In this document: piece after piece, positions 27,597-34,432 of the stretch | Numbering within the stretch: the first letter of the stretch is position 1 | How the letters are laid out: the number at the start of each line of letters is the position of its first letter | Assembly (NCBI GenBank): GCA_002304505.1 | Contig: NCEH01000064.1 | Coordinates: 1-34,432, forward strand | Reading direction: 5' to 3' | DNA: 34,432 bases | Source: Rhizobiales bacterium 32-66-11 | Lineage (GTDB): Bacteria; Pseudomonadota; Alphaproteobacteria; Rhizobiales; Xanthobacteraceae | Notes under the pieces: model-generated | The model's input: the letters and a program-made list of their open reading frames with translations, nothing else | Databases searched by the model: none | Told to the model about the DNA's origin: nothing | Program-made: the position numbers and the translations under genes

Positions 27597-28744
27597 TGAC
27601 TTGGCCTCACCTCTGTAACCAAGATATTTCGGACACCTTCAAAGCGCCTTGACACCGCCTTCGCAATTTCGATCGACCGCGCTGCGGTTAGGCCACTTCG
27701 GCCGGTCTTGAAATCATATACGCATACTGTGCCGGTACCAGTGTTTTCAAGTACATCGATCCGAATCGATCCTTCTCTCCCGTAACGAAAATCCTCTAAT
27801 AACTTGGGGAGAGAAGGCGCCCCGACCTCGTCTCTGGTCTTCAAAAGCGAAAACTCAGAGACAAAATTCGGATCTCCCAACGCTCTTATCCTGCGATTTA
27901 TCTCGGAATGCACCGCAGTTCCATAGGTCGCGGCGCTCGCATAGTCAGATCTATTTAGCTTGCGGGCCGCATCATCCGCATAGTCCAGCACCTCGCCGTA
28001 CCGGCGGCACGCCTTCTCGACCTCCTCCTTGGTCAAAGCTCCGACATAAGACGGCGCCATCTGCGGAGATTGGCCCGGCGCATATTCCCGCGCCGTGAAA
28101 GCAATGACCGGCTGCGCGCCGGAACCAAGGGGGCCGAAGGCCCCTGCGGCATAGGCTCCGTACAGCGTGAGAGCGAGTTCTATCGTCGCGTTCGCAGCAG
28201 GTGCGGCGACGAGCGGGAGGAAAGCAGGCTGGATGATCGCCTGTGGCTGCGGCCCCGCTTCGGCCCAGACGGTCTGGCTGAGAAGCCGGTCCTCGCCGTC
28301 GAGGATCTCCTGCGTATTGCCGCGGTTGCGAAACGTGGCGACGGCCCCGTCCGCCCGTTCGACACGATGGATGCTGTCCCATTCCGGGCTGTCGCCGGGC
28401 GCCGCATAGCGCGACACGATGCGGCTGCCATCCGCATTGGCCACCGCCTGCGCAGCCAAGCTGCCGTCGGCGCGGTAAATGCTGCGGGTCGCGCTTTCCT
28501 GCGCACCGCTGCCGCTGTCGCTGACGCGCGGGACGGTGCGCGGCGCGGAGACAAGACCGACCGACCCGCCCCCGTCGGTCCATCGCCCGCCGCCGGTATT
28601 GCCCGCGGGAATGCGGGGCTGGGCGAAATTGAAGCCCGCCTTCCGGGCAAGGCCGTAGCGCAGCAATTGGACTTCGAACTTCAACGCTGCCAAGGCGCTG
28701 GCGATCTGCGCCAGCTCCAAATGATCGCCTCGAATGGACCGCAC
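27593..28744 (-). CDS. Putative polymorphic toxin with C-terminal PD-(D/E)XK nuclease-like domain
   Basis: 383-aa protein with a modular look. The N-terminus (1-40) is helical. Then comes FAQPRIPAGNTGGGRWTDGG (40-59), a PAGNxxGGxWT motif that I associate from memory with Rhizobiales toxin-like and phage-like proteins. The middle (about 85-235) is Ala/Gly-rich with short repeats of ADGS type and a hydrophobic stretch. The C-terminal domain (about 270-383) has the layout of a PD-(D/E)XK nuclease: Glu281 in GTAVHSEINRR, Asp330 in SIRIDVLE, and Asp344-x-Lys346 in VYDFKTG, followed by a helix and the strand NILVTEVRP. No signal peptide. The GTG start at 28744 has GGAGG five bases upstream. It overlaps the probable immunity gene. 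The catalytic assignment is by motif reading alone. Confidence 0.65.
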   Translation of the reverse strand: MRSIRGDHLELAQIASALAALKFEVQLLRYGLARKAGFNFAQPRIPAGNTGGGRWTDGGGSVGLVSAPRTVPRVSDSGSGAQESATRSIYRADGSLAAQAVANADGSRIVSRYAAPGDSPEWDSIHRVERADGAVATFRNRGNTQEILDGEDRLLSQTVWAEAGPQPQAIIQPAFLPLVAAPAANATIELALTLYGAYAAGAFGPLGSGAQPVIAFTAREYAPGQSPQMAPSYVGALTKEEVEKACRRYGEVLDYADDAARKLNRSDYASAATYGTAVHSEINRRIRALGDPNFVSEFSLLKTRDEVGAPSLPKLLEDFRYGREGSIRIDVLENTGTGTVCVYDFKTGRSGLTAARSIEIAKAVSRRFEGVRNILVTEVRPSQ

Positions 28745-28752
28745 GTCCCCCT

Positions 28753-28778
28753 CCCATGCGCAAATGCTCGCGCATGGG
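28753..28778 (-). promoter_or_regulatory. Inverted repeat abutting the toxin ribosome binding site
   Basis: On the minus strand, CCCATGCGC, an 8-nt loop, and GCGCATGGG form a perfect 9-bp stem. The 3' arm runs directly into the Shine-Dalgarno (GGAGG uses the last two G of the arm). In the mRNA the stem would partly hide the ribosome site; as DNA it could equally be an operator. Just upstream two direct repeats of ATTCCTAT (plus strand, 28792-28799 and 28809-28816) lie 17 bp apart in an AT-rich stretch. Confidence 0.5.
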
Positions 28779-28829
28779 TCTAAGGGATCAAATTCCTATT
28801 ATCAATTTATTCCTATATTCTCGTACCCA

Positions 28830-31800
28830 TCACGCGGGCGCCCCAGCCCCGTGTCCGGTCTCTGTCGGCGCCTGCGGTTCGGCATGCCCCGCCTCCGGCT
28901 CCAGCACCTTCACCCGGAAGAAGGCGGCATAGAGCGCTGGCACCACAAGCAAGGTCAAAGCGGTCGCCACCAGAAGCCCGCCCATGATGGTGATGGCCAT
29001 GGGTCCCCAGAAGGCGCTGCCCGCCAGCGGGATCATGCCCAGCACCGCCGCGAGCGCGGTCAGCACCACCGGGCGCGCGCGGCGCAAGGTGGCGTCCACC
29101 ACCGCCTGCCCCGGCGCGTGGCCGGCCTTGATGTCGGTGTCGATCTGATCCACCAGGATCACCGTGTTGCGCATGATCATGCCGGCGAGCGCGATCAGCC
29201 CCAGCAGCGCCACGAAGCCGAACGGCTTGTTGGCCACCAGCAGCGCCCAAGTGGCGCCGATCACGCCCAAGGGCGCCGTGCAGAGCACCAGCGCGAGGCG
29301 CGAGAAGCTCTGGAGCTGGATCATCAGCAAGGTGAGCATGGCCACGATCATGATCGGGAACACGGCCGCCAGCGCCTTGTTGGCCTTCACGCTCTCCTCG
29401 ATGGCGCCGCCGGTCTCGATGCGATACTCCGGCGGCAGGCTGGCCTTGATGGCATCGAGCTTGGGTAGCAGGCGGGTGGTGACGTCCGGCGGCTGGATGC
29501 CGTCCTTCACGTCCGCCCGCACGGTCAGCACCAGATCGCGGTCGCGCCGCCACAGGATCGGTTCCTCGGAGGCATAGACGATGCGCGCCACCTGGCCGAG
29601 CGGCACGGCGACGCCGTTGCGCGAGCTGACGGTGAGGCCGGCGAGATCCTGAAGGTCCGCCCGCTCCTGCGGCACCGCGCGGGCCACCACGTCGATCAGC
29701 AGATTGCCTTCGCGATGCTGGGTCACGGTGTAGCCGGAGAGCAGCGTCTGCAAGGTCTCGGCGACATCGCGCGGCGTGGTGCCGAGCGCGCGCGCCCGGT
29801 CCTGGTCCACCTGGAGGGTCACGGATTTCACCCGCTCGCCCCAATTGAGATGCGGATCAATCAGCGCCGGATCGCCCGCCATCACGACGCGCACCTGTTC
29901 GGCGATCTCGCGCACCTTCTGCGGGTCCGGCCCGATGACGCGGAAATTTACCGGGAAGCCCACCGGCGGGCCGAACACGAAGCGATCCACGCGCACCCGC
30001 GCCTCGCTGAGCGCGCCGTCGGCGATCTGCTTTTCCAGCCGCGCCTTGATGCGCTCGCGGGCCGCGATGTCCTTCGCGACGATCACCACCTCGGCGAAAT
30101 TGGGATTGGGCAGGACCGGGTTCAGGCCGAGCCAGAAGCGCGGCGTGCCCTGGCCCACATAGGTCGTGGCGGTGGCGATATCGGGATCGCCGTCCACCAT
30201 GGCCTCGGCCTTCTTCGCCGTCGCCTCGGTCACCTTGATGGAGGTGCCTTCCGGCAGGCGCATTTCCAGGAACAGCTCGGGCCGCGTGGAGGTGGGGAAG
30301 AATTGCTGCTGCACCAGCCCGAACCCGGCGATGGAAACCGCGAACAGGGCGAACGTGGTGCCGATCACCGCGAAACGGTGGCGCAGGCAAAAATTCAGCA
30401 GCCCGCGCAGCAGGCGATACAGCCGCCCGTCATGCGCCTCGCCATGGGCGTGCACCTTGAAAGTCGGCAGCAGCATGTAGCCGAGATAGGGCGTGAAGAT
30501 CACCGCCACGAACCAGGAGGCGATGAGCGCGATGCCGACGATCCAGAAGATGCCGCCGGCATATTCGCCGGCGCTCGATTTCGCGAACCCCACCGGCAAG
30601 AACCCCGCCGCCGTCACCAGCGTGCCGGTGAGCATGGGGAAGGCGGTGGAATGCCAGGCGAAGGTGGCCGCGCTCGCGCGGTCGAGCCCCTCTTCCATCT
30701 TCACCACCATCATCTCGATGGCGATGATCGCGTCGTCCACCAGCAGGCCGAGCGCGATGATCAGCGCGCCGAGCGTGATGCGGTGCAGGTCCATGCCCGA
30801 AGAGAACATCACCAGGAACACGATGGCGAGCACCAGCGGCACCGAGAGCGCCACCACGATGCCGGTGCGAAAGCCGAGCGACAGGAAGGAGACCACCAGC
30901 ACGATCACCAGGGCCTCGGCGAAGGTGTGGAGGAATTCGCCCACGGATTCGCCGACGATATGGGGCTGGTCGGCGACCTGCGTCACGTCAATGCCCACCG
31001 GCAGCTCGCGGATCGCCTTGTCCATGGCGACCTTCAGATTTTCCCCGAGGGTCAGGATGTTGGCGCCGGCCGACATGGAGACGCCGATGCCGACGGCCGC
31101 CTCGCCGTTCTGCCGCACCAGGAAGCTCGGCGGATCCTCATAGCCGCGCCGCACGGTGGCGACATCGCCGAGGCGGAACACGGCATTGCCGGCCGCCACC
31201 GGCACGGCCGCGATGGCGTCCACGCCCGAGAACGCGCCGGTGATGCGCAGGTTCACCCGGTCCGCATTGGTGTCGATGGCGCCGCCCGAGACCACCGCAT
31301 TCTGCCGCGCCACGCTGTCGAAGATCTGCTGGGGCGTGATGCCGAGGGTGGCGAGGCGGGCATGGCTGAATTCGATATAGATCCGCTCGGGCCGCACGCC
31401 CACCAGATCCACCTTTTCCACATGCTGCACCCGCAGCAGATCCTGGCGGATGATCTCCGCCTGACGCTTCAGCTCGGCCGGGGCGACATCCTTGCCGCTG
31501 AGCATGTAGAGGGCGGAATAGACATCGCCATATTCATCGTCGAAGAACGGGCCGATGACGCCGGCAGGCAGGCTCGCCTTCACGTCGCCGACCTTCTTGC
31601 GCACCTGGTACCAGAGCTCCTTCACATCCTTCGCCTGGGTGGAATCGGCAAGATAGATCTGGATGAAGCTGACCCCGGGGCGCGAATAGCTTTCCACCCG
31701 GTCGAGATGCGGCAGGGATTGAAGCTTCTTCTCGATGGGATCGGCGACCTGCTCCTCCATTTCGGTGGAGGTGGCGCCGGGCCACACGGCATTCACCACC

Positions 31801-31943
31801 ATGACCTTGATGGTGAAGGAGGGATCTTCCGCCCGCCCGAGATTGAAATAGGCGAAGGTGCCGGCCGCAGCCAGCATCAGGATCGCGAACAAGGTGAGGG
31901 TGCGATGGGTGATCGCCCAGCGCGAGAGATTGAAGCCGTCCAT
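28830..31943 (-). CDS. RND-family efflux transporter, inner-membrane pump
   Basis: Proton-driven AcrB-type pump of about 1,037 aa that works as a trimer with the adaptor encoded upstream and an outer-membrane channel not present here. It shows TM1 after MDGFNLSRWAITHRTLTLFA, the porter-domain motif EDPSFTIKVMVVNAVWPGAT, the proton-relay pair Asp-Asp in ALGLLVDDAIIAIEMM (about 403-404) and TLVTAAGFLPVGFA. The C-terminal half repeats the fold (GLIALAGMIMRNTVILVDQI), and it ends in a His/Glu-rich tail. I prefer the ATG at 31943, which has a GGGGG run just upstream. A GTG at 31958 overlaps the adaptor stop (GTGA) and is an alternative. Substrate cannot be told from sequence. No tolC-like gene follows; the toxin cassette comes next on the same strand. 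Confidence 0.93.
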   Translation of the reverse strand: MDGFNLSRWAITHRTLTLFAILMLAAAGTFAYFNLGRAEDPSFTIKVMVVNAVWPGATSTEMEEQVADPIEKKLQSLPHLDRVESYSRPGVSFIQIYLADSTQAKDVKELWYQVRKKVGDVKASLPAGVIGPFFDDEYGDVYSALYMLSGKDVAPAELKRQAEIIRQDLLRVQHVEKVDLVGVRPERIYIEFSHARLATLGITPQQIFDSVARQNAVVSGGAIDTNADRVNLRITGAFSGVDAIAAVPVAAGNAVFRLGDVATVRRGYEDPPSFLVRQNGEAAVGIGVSMSAGANILTLGENLKVAMDKAIRELPVGIDVTQVADQPHIVGESVGEFLHTFAEALVIVLVVSFLSLGFRTGIVVALSVPLVLAIVFLVMFSSGMDLHRITLGALIIALGLLVDDAIIAIEMMVVKMEEGLDRASAATFAWHSTAFPMLTGTLVTAAGFLPVGFAKSSAGEYAGGIFWIVGIALIASWFVAVIFTPYLGYMLLPTFKVHAHGEAHDGRLYRLLRGLLNFCLRHRFAVIGTTFALFAVSIAGFGLVQQQFFPTSTRPELFLEMRLPEGTSIKVTEATAKKAEAMVDGDPDIATATTYVGQGTPRFWLGLNPVLPNPNFAEVVIVAKDIAARERIKARLEKQIADGALSEARVRVDRFVFGPPVGFPVNFRVIGPDPQKVREIAEQVRVVMAGDPALIDPHLNWGERVKSVTLQVDQDRARALGTTPRDVAETLQTLLSGYTVTQHREGNLLIDVVARAVPQERADLQDLAGLTVSSRNGVAVPLGQVARIVYASEEPILWRRDRDLVLTVRADVKDGIQPPDVTTRLLPKLDAIKASLPPEYRIETGGAIEESVKANKALAAVFPIMIVAMLTLLMIQLQSFSRLALVLCTAPLGVIGATWALLVANKPFGFVALLGLIALAGMIMRNTVILVDQIDTDIKAGHAPGQAVVDATLRRARPVVLTALAAVLGMIPLAGSAFWGPMAITIMGGLLVATALTLLVVPALYAAFFRVKVLEPEAGHAEPQAPTETGHGAGAPA

Positions 31944-31954
31944 CCCCGCCCCCG

Positions 31955-33046
31955 TCACTGGGCCGCGACGGTGCGCACGAGCCGCCCCGGCTCAAGCGTC
32001 TGCGCGCCCATGGTCACCACCAGATCGCCATCGGACACGCCCTGCGAGACCAGCGCCGCATCGGCCGCATAGCCGGCGACCACCACCGGCCGGGCGATCA
32101 GCGTCTTGGTCTTGGGATCGACCACATAGACATGCGGGCCGCTGCCGCGATCGAACACGGCGGAGAGCGGCAGGCGGGCCACGTCCTTCGTGCCGGCGGG
32201 CCGCAGCAGGACCGTGGCGGTCATGCCCAGGGCGACCGTGTCGTCCACATTCTCCAGGGTGAAACGCGCGGGATAGGTGCGGCTCGCGGTGTCGGGCTGG
32301 GGCGAGAGCTCGCGCAGGCGCGCCTTGATCTTGCGGTCCGGCGCCGCCCACAGCGTCACGGTGGCATCTGCGGTGCGCGCGTCTGCAAGCGCGGTTTCCG
32401 GCAGCGCGACGAGCGCTTCCTTCTCATCCAGCCGCGCGACGCGGGCGACCGTCTGCCCGGCCGTGACCACCTGGCCCGGCTCGGCGGCGGTGAGGGAGAC
32501 GACGCCGTCGGCGGTGGACAGAAGATCGGAATAGGCGAGCTTGTTGCGCGCCAGATCGAGCGCGCGCTTGGCCCGCTCCAGGCGGCCCACCGCCTCCTCC
32601 TTGGCCACCGACTTGCGGTCGAGATCGGCATTGGAGGCAAAGCCGCGCGCCAGAAGGGTGCGGTAGCGCCCGTCCTCGGCGGAGGTCTGGGCGAGATTGG
32701 CCTGGGCGGCGGCGAGTTCCGCCTCGGCGCTGCCCTGTTCAAGCTTGAAATCCTCGGGGTCGAGCTTGGCGATCACATCACCCGCCTTCACCCTTTGTCC
32801 CACCTCCACGAGGCGCTGCGCCACCTTTCCGGCGACCCGGAAGGAGAGGTCGATTTCCCAGCGCGGCCGCACGACGCCGACGAAAGTCTTGTCGGCCTCG
32901 ACCGGGCGCAAGGTCACGGTCATGACCTGAACCGGGCGCGGCGGCGGGCCGGCCTGTTCGGCCGGGGCGGGCTCGCCGCAGGCGGAAAGAAGGAAAGCGC
33001 TGCCCAGCAGGGCGGCGCCGGCCAGGATGTGGCGGGCGGACAACAT
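31955..33046 (-). CDS. RND efflux periplasmic adaptor subunit, lipoprotein
   Basis: Membrane-fusion protein linking the RND pump to an outer-membrane channel; 363 aa. The signal ends in a lipobox, LLSAC with Cys23, so it should be lipid-anchored. PRPVQVMTVTLRP and the barrel-sandwich segment VGVVRPRWEIDLSFRVAGKV precede an alpha-hairpin (about 95-170, AEAELAAAQANLAQ...). The second lipoyl half is ADGVVSLTAAEPGQVVTAGQ, with a beta-barrel after it. It overlaps the pump gene and is 100 bp downstream of tetR, with its own predicted operator in between. Confidence 0.93.
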   Translation of the reverse strand: MLSARHILAGAALLGSAFLLSACGEPAPAEQAGPPPRPVQVMTVTLRPVEADKTFVGVVRPRWEIDLSFRVAGKVAQRLVEVGQRVKAGDVIAKLDPEDFKLEQGSAEAELAAAQANLAQTSAEDGRYRTLLARGFASNADLDRKSVAKEEAVGRLERAKRALDLARNKLAYSDLLSTADGVVSLTAAEPGQVVTAGQTVARVARLDEKEALVALPETALADARTADATVTLWAAPDRKIKARLRELSPQPDTASRTYPARFTLENVDDTVALGMTATVLLRPAGTKDVARLPLSAVFDRGSGPHVYVVDPKTKTLIARPVVVAGYAADAALVSQGVSDGDLVVTMGAQTLEPGRLVRTVAAQ

Positions 33047-33082
33047 GGCTTCATTTCCAAGCTAAAGAGTTACGACTCACCA

Positions 33083-33106
33083 CTAACGATTTTCAACTTT
33101 CGTCAG
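33083..33106. promoter_or_regulatory. Putative TetR operator in front of the efflux genes
   Basis: CTAACGA (33083-33089), N10, TCGTCAG (33100-33106). It matches, with one changed base, the dyad found upstream of tetR itself. It lies 37 bp before the adaptor start. On the minus strand it contains TTGAAA (33096-33091), which with GTAACT 17 bp further could be the -35/-10 of the efflux promoter, so a bound repressor would cover the promoter. Confidence 0.65.
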
Positions 33107-33146
33107 AGAACGGCCGCGCGAACGCGCCTGCCTGACGCAACGCACC

Positions 33147-33758
33147 TCACAGGGGCCGGCGGTTGACTTCGACGGCGCGCAGCAGAAACCGCACGGTCTC
33201 GCGGGCCTGCCCCTCCAGATCCTCGTCGATGCCTTGCGCCACAAGGATCGGATGGCAGAAACGGACGCAGCCGCCGAGCAGGATGGCGCTGACGCGATCC
33301 ACATCGTGCGGCTCGAACGTGCCCTCGGTGATGCCTTCGCGCAGCAGGCCGGCGATCGCGTGCCGGATGCGCTCCTTATGGGCCGCTATGGCCGTCCAAT
33401 TGTGCTCGATCGCCACCAGGACCATGTCGTGGACACGCCGCTCGGCAAGGAAATTATCGCGATGATACAAAAGAATAGCTGCAAACAGCTGCTCGATCCG
33501 CTGGGCCGCCGGGAACGGCGCCCGGGCCACCGCGCAGATCTGCCCCTCCATCTCCGCCAGGCTGCGGTTGCAGATGGTCTCGACGATGGCATTCTTGGAG
33601 GGGAAGAAGCGGTAGACGTTCGCCGCGGACATATCCAGCTCGGCGGCGATATCGGCCACGGCGGTCTTGGCGAAACCCATGCGGCGGAACAGTTCTTCCG
33701 CCACGATGGCAATCCGCTCGCGGGTTTCGTCCGCCGTTTCCTTCTGCCGCACGCTCAC
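33147..33758 (-). CDS. TetR-family transcriptional repressor of the efflux operon
   Basis: 203-aa TetR/AcrR regulator. The N-terminal helix-turn-helix (about 10-58) reads RERIAIVAEELFRRMGFAKT, ADIAAELDMSAANVYRFFPSK, the classical form. The C-terminal ligand domain (about 65-200) resembles that of regulators with TetR_C_7-like cores (VHDMVLVAIEHNW, GGCVRFCHPILVAQ). It starts with GTG at 33758; a second GTG two codons in is possible. Same direction as, and just upstream of, the RND genes. A dyad matching the one before the adaptor gene lies in its own promoter region, suggesting autoregulation. The inducer is unknown. Confidence 0.92.
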   Translation of the reverse strand: MSVRQKETADETRERIAIVAEELFRRMGFAKTAVADIAAELDMSAANVYRFFPSKNAIVETICNRSLAEMEGQICAVARAPFPAAQRIEQLFAAILLYHRDNFLAERRVHDMVLVAIEHNWTAIAAHKERIRHAIAGLLREGITEGTFEPHDVDRVSAILLGGCVRFCHPILVAQGIDEDLEGQARETVRFLLRAVEVNRRPL

Positions 33759-33784
33759 CGGTGTCCGCCTTCTTGTCTCATAAA

Positions 33785-33808
33785 CTGACGAATATCATAA
33801 ATCGTCAG
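33785..33808. promoter_or_regulatory. Putative TetR operator in front of tetR
   Basis: CTGACGA (33785-33791), ATATCATAAA, TCGTCAG (33802-33808): perfect 7-bp arms with a 10-bp AT-rich spacer. It lies 27 bp upstream of the tetR start codon. It shares architecture and 13 of 14 arm bases with the dyad at 33083-33106. Confidence 0.7.
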
Positions 33809-33840
33809 AAATAAAAATGAAACCTCACGGCGCGCGCCTC

Positions 33841-33866
33841 GCCTGCGGCGGATCTCAGCCGCAGGC
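33841..33866. terminator. Hairpin downstream of the IalB-family gene
   Basis: GCCTGCGGC (33841-33849), 8-nt loop, GCCGCAGGC (33858-33866). The stem has nine perfect pairs and lies 22 bp after the minus-strand stop of the IalB gene. No T-run follows immediately in that direction, so the terminator call is moderate. Confidence 0.4.
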
Positions 33867-33887
33867 CATTGGTTCAAAGAGGCTTTT

Positions 33888-34432
33888 TCACATCTTGTCG
33901 CGGGCGGCCAAGGCAGTGGCGAGGCCGTTGAAGGAGATGGGGAGCGAAATCGGGGTCTGCGAGCGGTCCTGGAATTCCAGCTTCCCGCTGCCCTTCGCGC
34001 TGGCGAGGGCGGTGGCGTCGGCGGCGCTCAGCTCGACATCCGCGATGCAGGCGCGGATGCAGAATTTATAAGCCAGGGCAACCGGCTTGGCCTTGTCGTC
34101 ATAGGTGAAGCGGGCGCCGGCCGGCAGCCACACCCCGGCGGGCAGTTGCAGCACCAGCAGAAGCGGCGCGTCCGGCTTCAGGCGGCCGAACGCGATCTGG
34201 GCCATAAGCCCTTGCTGCTTATCGCCAATCTGCAGCGTCTGAGAGACTTCGCAGACCTTTGCCGTGGCCCCTTCCGGGCGTTCGCAGCGCACCACCCAAT
34301 CCTCATACGTGGCGGAGGTCCGGCTAGGACCATCCTCGGCAGCGGCGGCCGGCGCGGGCGCGGCCGGCTTGGCGGGCGCGGCGGCCGGCGCGGGCTTCTT
34401 GGGCGCCGCCTGGGCGGGCGGGGCGGCCGCAG
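33888..34432 (-). CDS. Invasion-associated locus B (IalB) family protein, N-terminus outside window
   Basis: Periplasmic or secreted protein of the IalB family, named for Bartonella and widespread in Rhizobiales; the molecular role is not established. 181 codons are visible. They open with a long Ala/Pro/Lys-rich linker (KKPAPAAAPAKPAAPAP) and then the domain: TYEDWVVRCE, CEVSQTLQIGDKQQGLMAQIAFG, LPAGVWLPAGARF, FCIRACIADVELSAADATAL. The cysteines in WVVRCE and KVCEVSQT and the pair CIRAC are family features. The signal peptide and start lie beyond the right edge. The C-terminus at 33888 is complete. Confidence 0.88.
   Translation of the reverse strand, partial: AAAPPAQAAPKKPAPAAAPAKPAAPAPAAAAEDGPSRTSATYEDWVVRCERPEGATAKVCEVSQTLQIGDKQQGLMAQIAFGRLKPDAPLLLVLQLPAGVWLPAGARFTYDDKAKPVALAYKFCIRACIADVELSAADATALASAKGSGKLEFQDRSQTPISLPISFNGLATALAARDKM

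Noticed and set aside
27972..28775. 267-aa alternative frame starting in the toxin leader hairpin
   Set aside because: It begins at an ATG in the stem-loop but is an Arg/Gly-rich frame-shifted reading of the toxin gene. The GTG frame has the better ribosome site and the family motifs.
29715..32072. 785-aa open frame on the plus strand opposite the RND pump
   Set aside because: Antisense shadow of the pump gene; low-complexity His/Arg/Asp composition and no recognisable motif.
1..34432. CRISPR arrays, tRNA or rRNA genes, insertion sequences
   Set aside because: No spaced direct repeats, no tRNA T-loop/CCA patterns and no transposase or integrase motifs were noticed on either strand by eye. 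A tRNAscan or Infernal run was not possible.

Overview
The window is GC-rich DNA of an alphaproteobacterium, probably a Hyphomicrobiales (Rhizobiales) member near Xanthobacteraceae. This placement is inferred from gene order (rdgB-hemW; grxC-nit-DUF1178 facing ubiG; murJ-trpS), an IalB-family protein, and an intergenic repeat I recognise from that order. The first ~1.46 kb does not fit. It carries the start of fliJ and most of fliI with betaproteobacterial (Comamonadaceae-like) character, and breaks abruptly into the last ~55 codons of an alphaproteobacterial rdgB. I read this as a chimeric join, most likely an assembly artefact.

Layout. 1-1464 (-): fliJ and fliI fragments. ~1451-2859 (+): rdgB 3' end and hemW. 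2926-3576 (-): secreted protein of unknown function. 3648-6544: divergent csoR (-) and copper ATPase (+), with two CsoR-type palindromes between them. 6628-9340 (+): comF, grxC, a nitrilase-family amidase and a DUF1178 protein. 9354-16556 (-): ubiG, trpS, an alpha/beta hydrolase, murJ and a three-PAS hybrid histidine kinase. 16936-18189 (+): a DadA-type D-amino-acid dehydrogenase, convergent with an amino-acid ABC transporter (18249-20633, -). In the transporter the binding protein and permease are fused, and the ATPase gene is frameshifted by a perfect 31-bp tandem duplication. 20943-22529 (+): a methyltransferase-glycosyltransferase fusion. 22609-23187 (-): a DUF4142 protein. 23758-26842 (+): a GDSL-esterase autotransporter with a frameshift between passenger and barrel.

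26928-28744 (-) is the most interesting part. It is a two-gene cassette that looks like a polymorphic toxin with a C-terminal PD-(D/E)XK nuclease-like domain and a translationally overlapping gene that is probably its immunity protein. Base composition falls sharply inside the toxin gene, and a 9-bp inverted repeat abuts its ribosome binding site. No secretion signal or export apparatus is linked, so the delivery route is open.

28830-33758 (-): a TetR regulator, a periplasmic adaptor lipoprotein and an RND pump. Two near-identical dyads of the form CTRACGA-N10-TCGTCAG lie one in front of each transcription unit and are the likely TetR operators. 33888-34432 (-): an IalB-family protein cut by the window edge.

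I saw no rRNA, tRNA, CRISPR array, transposase or integrase.
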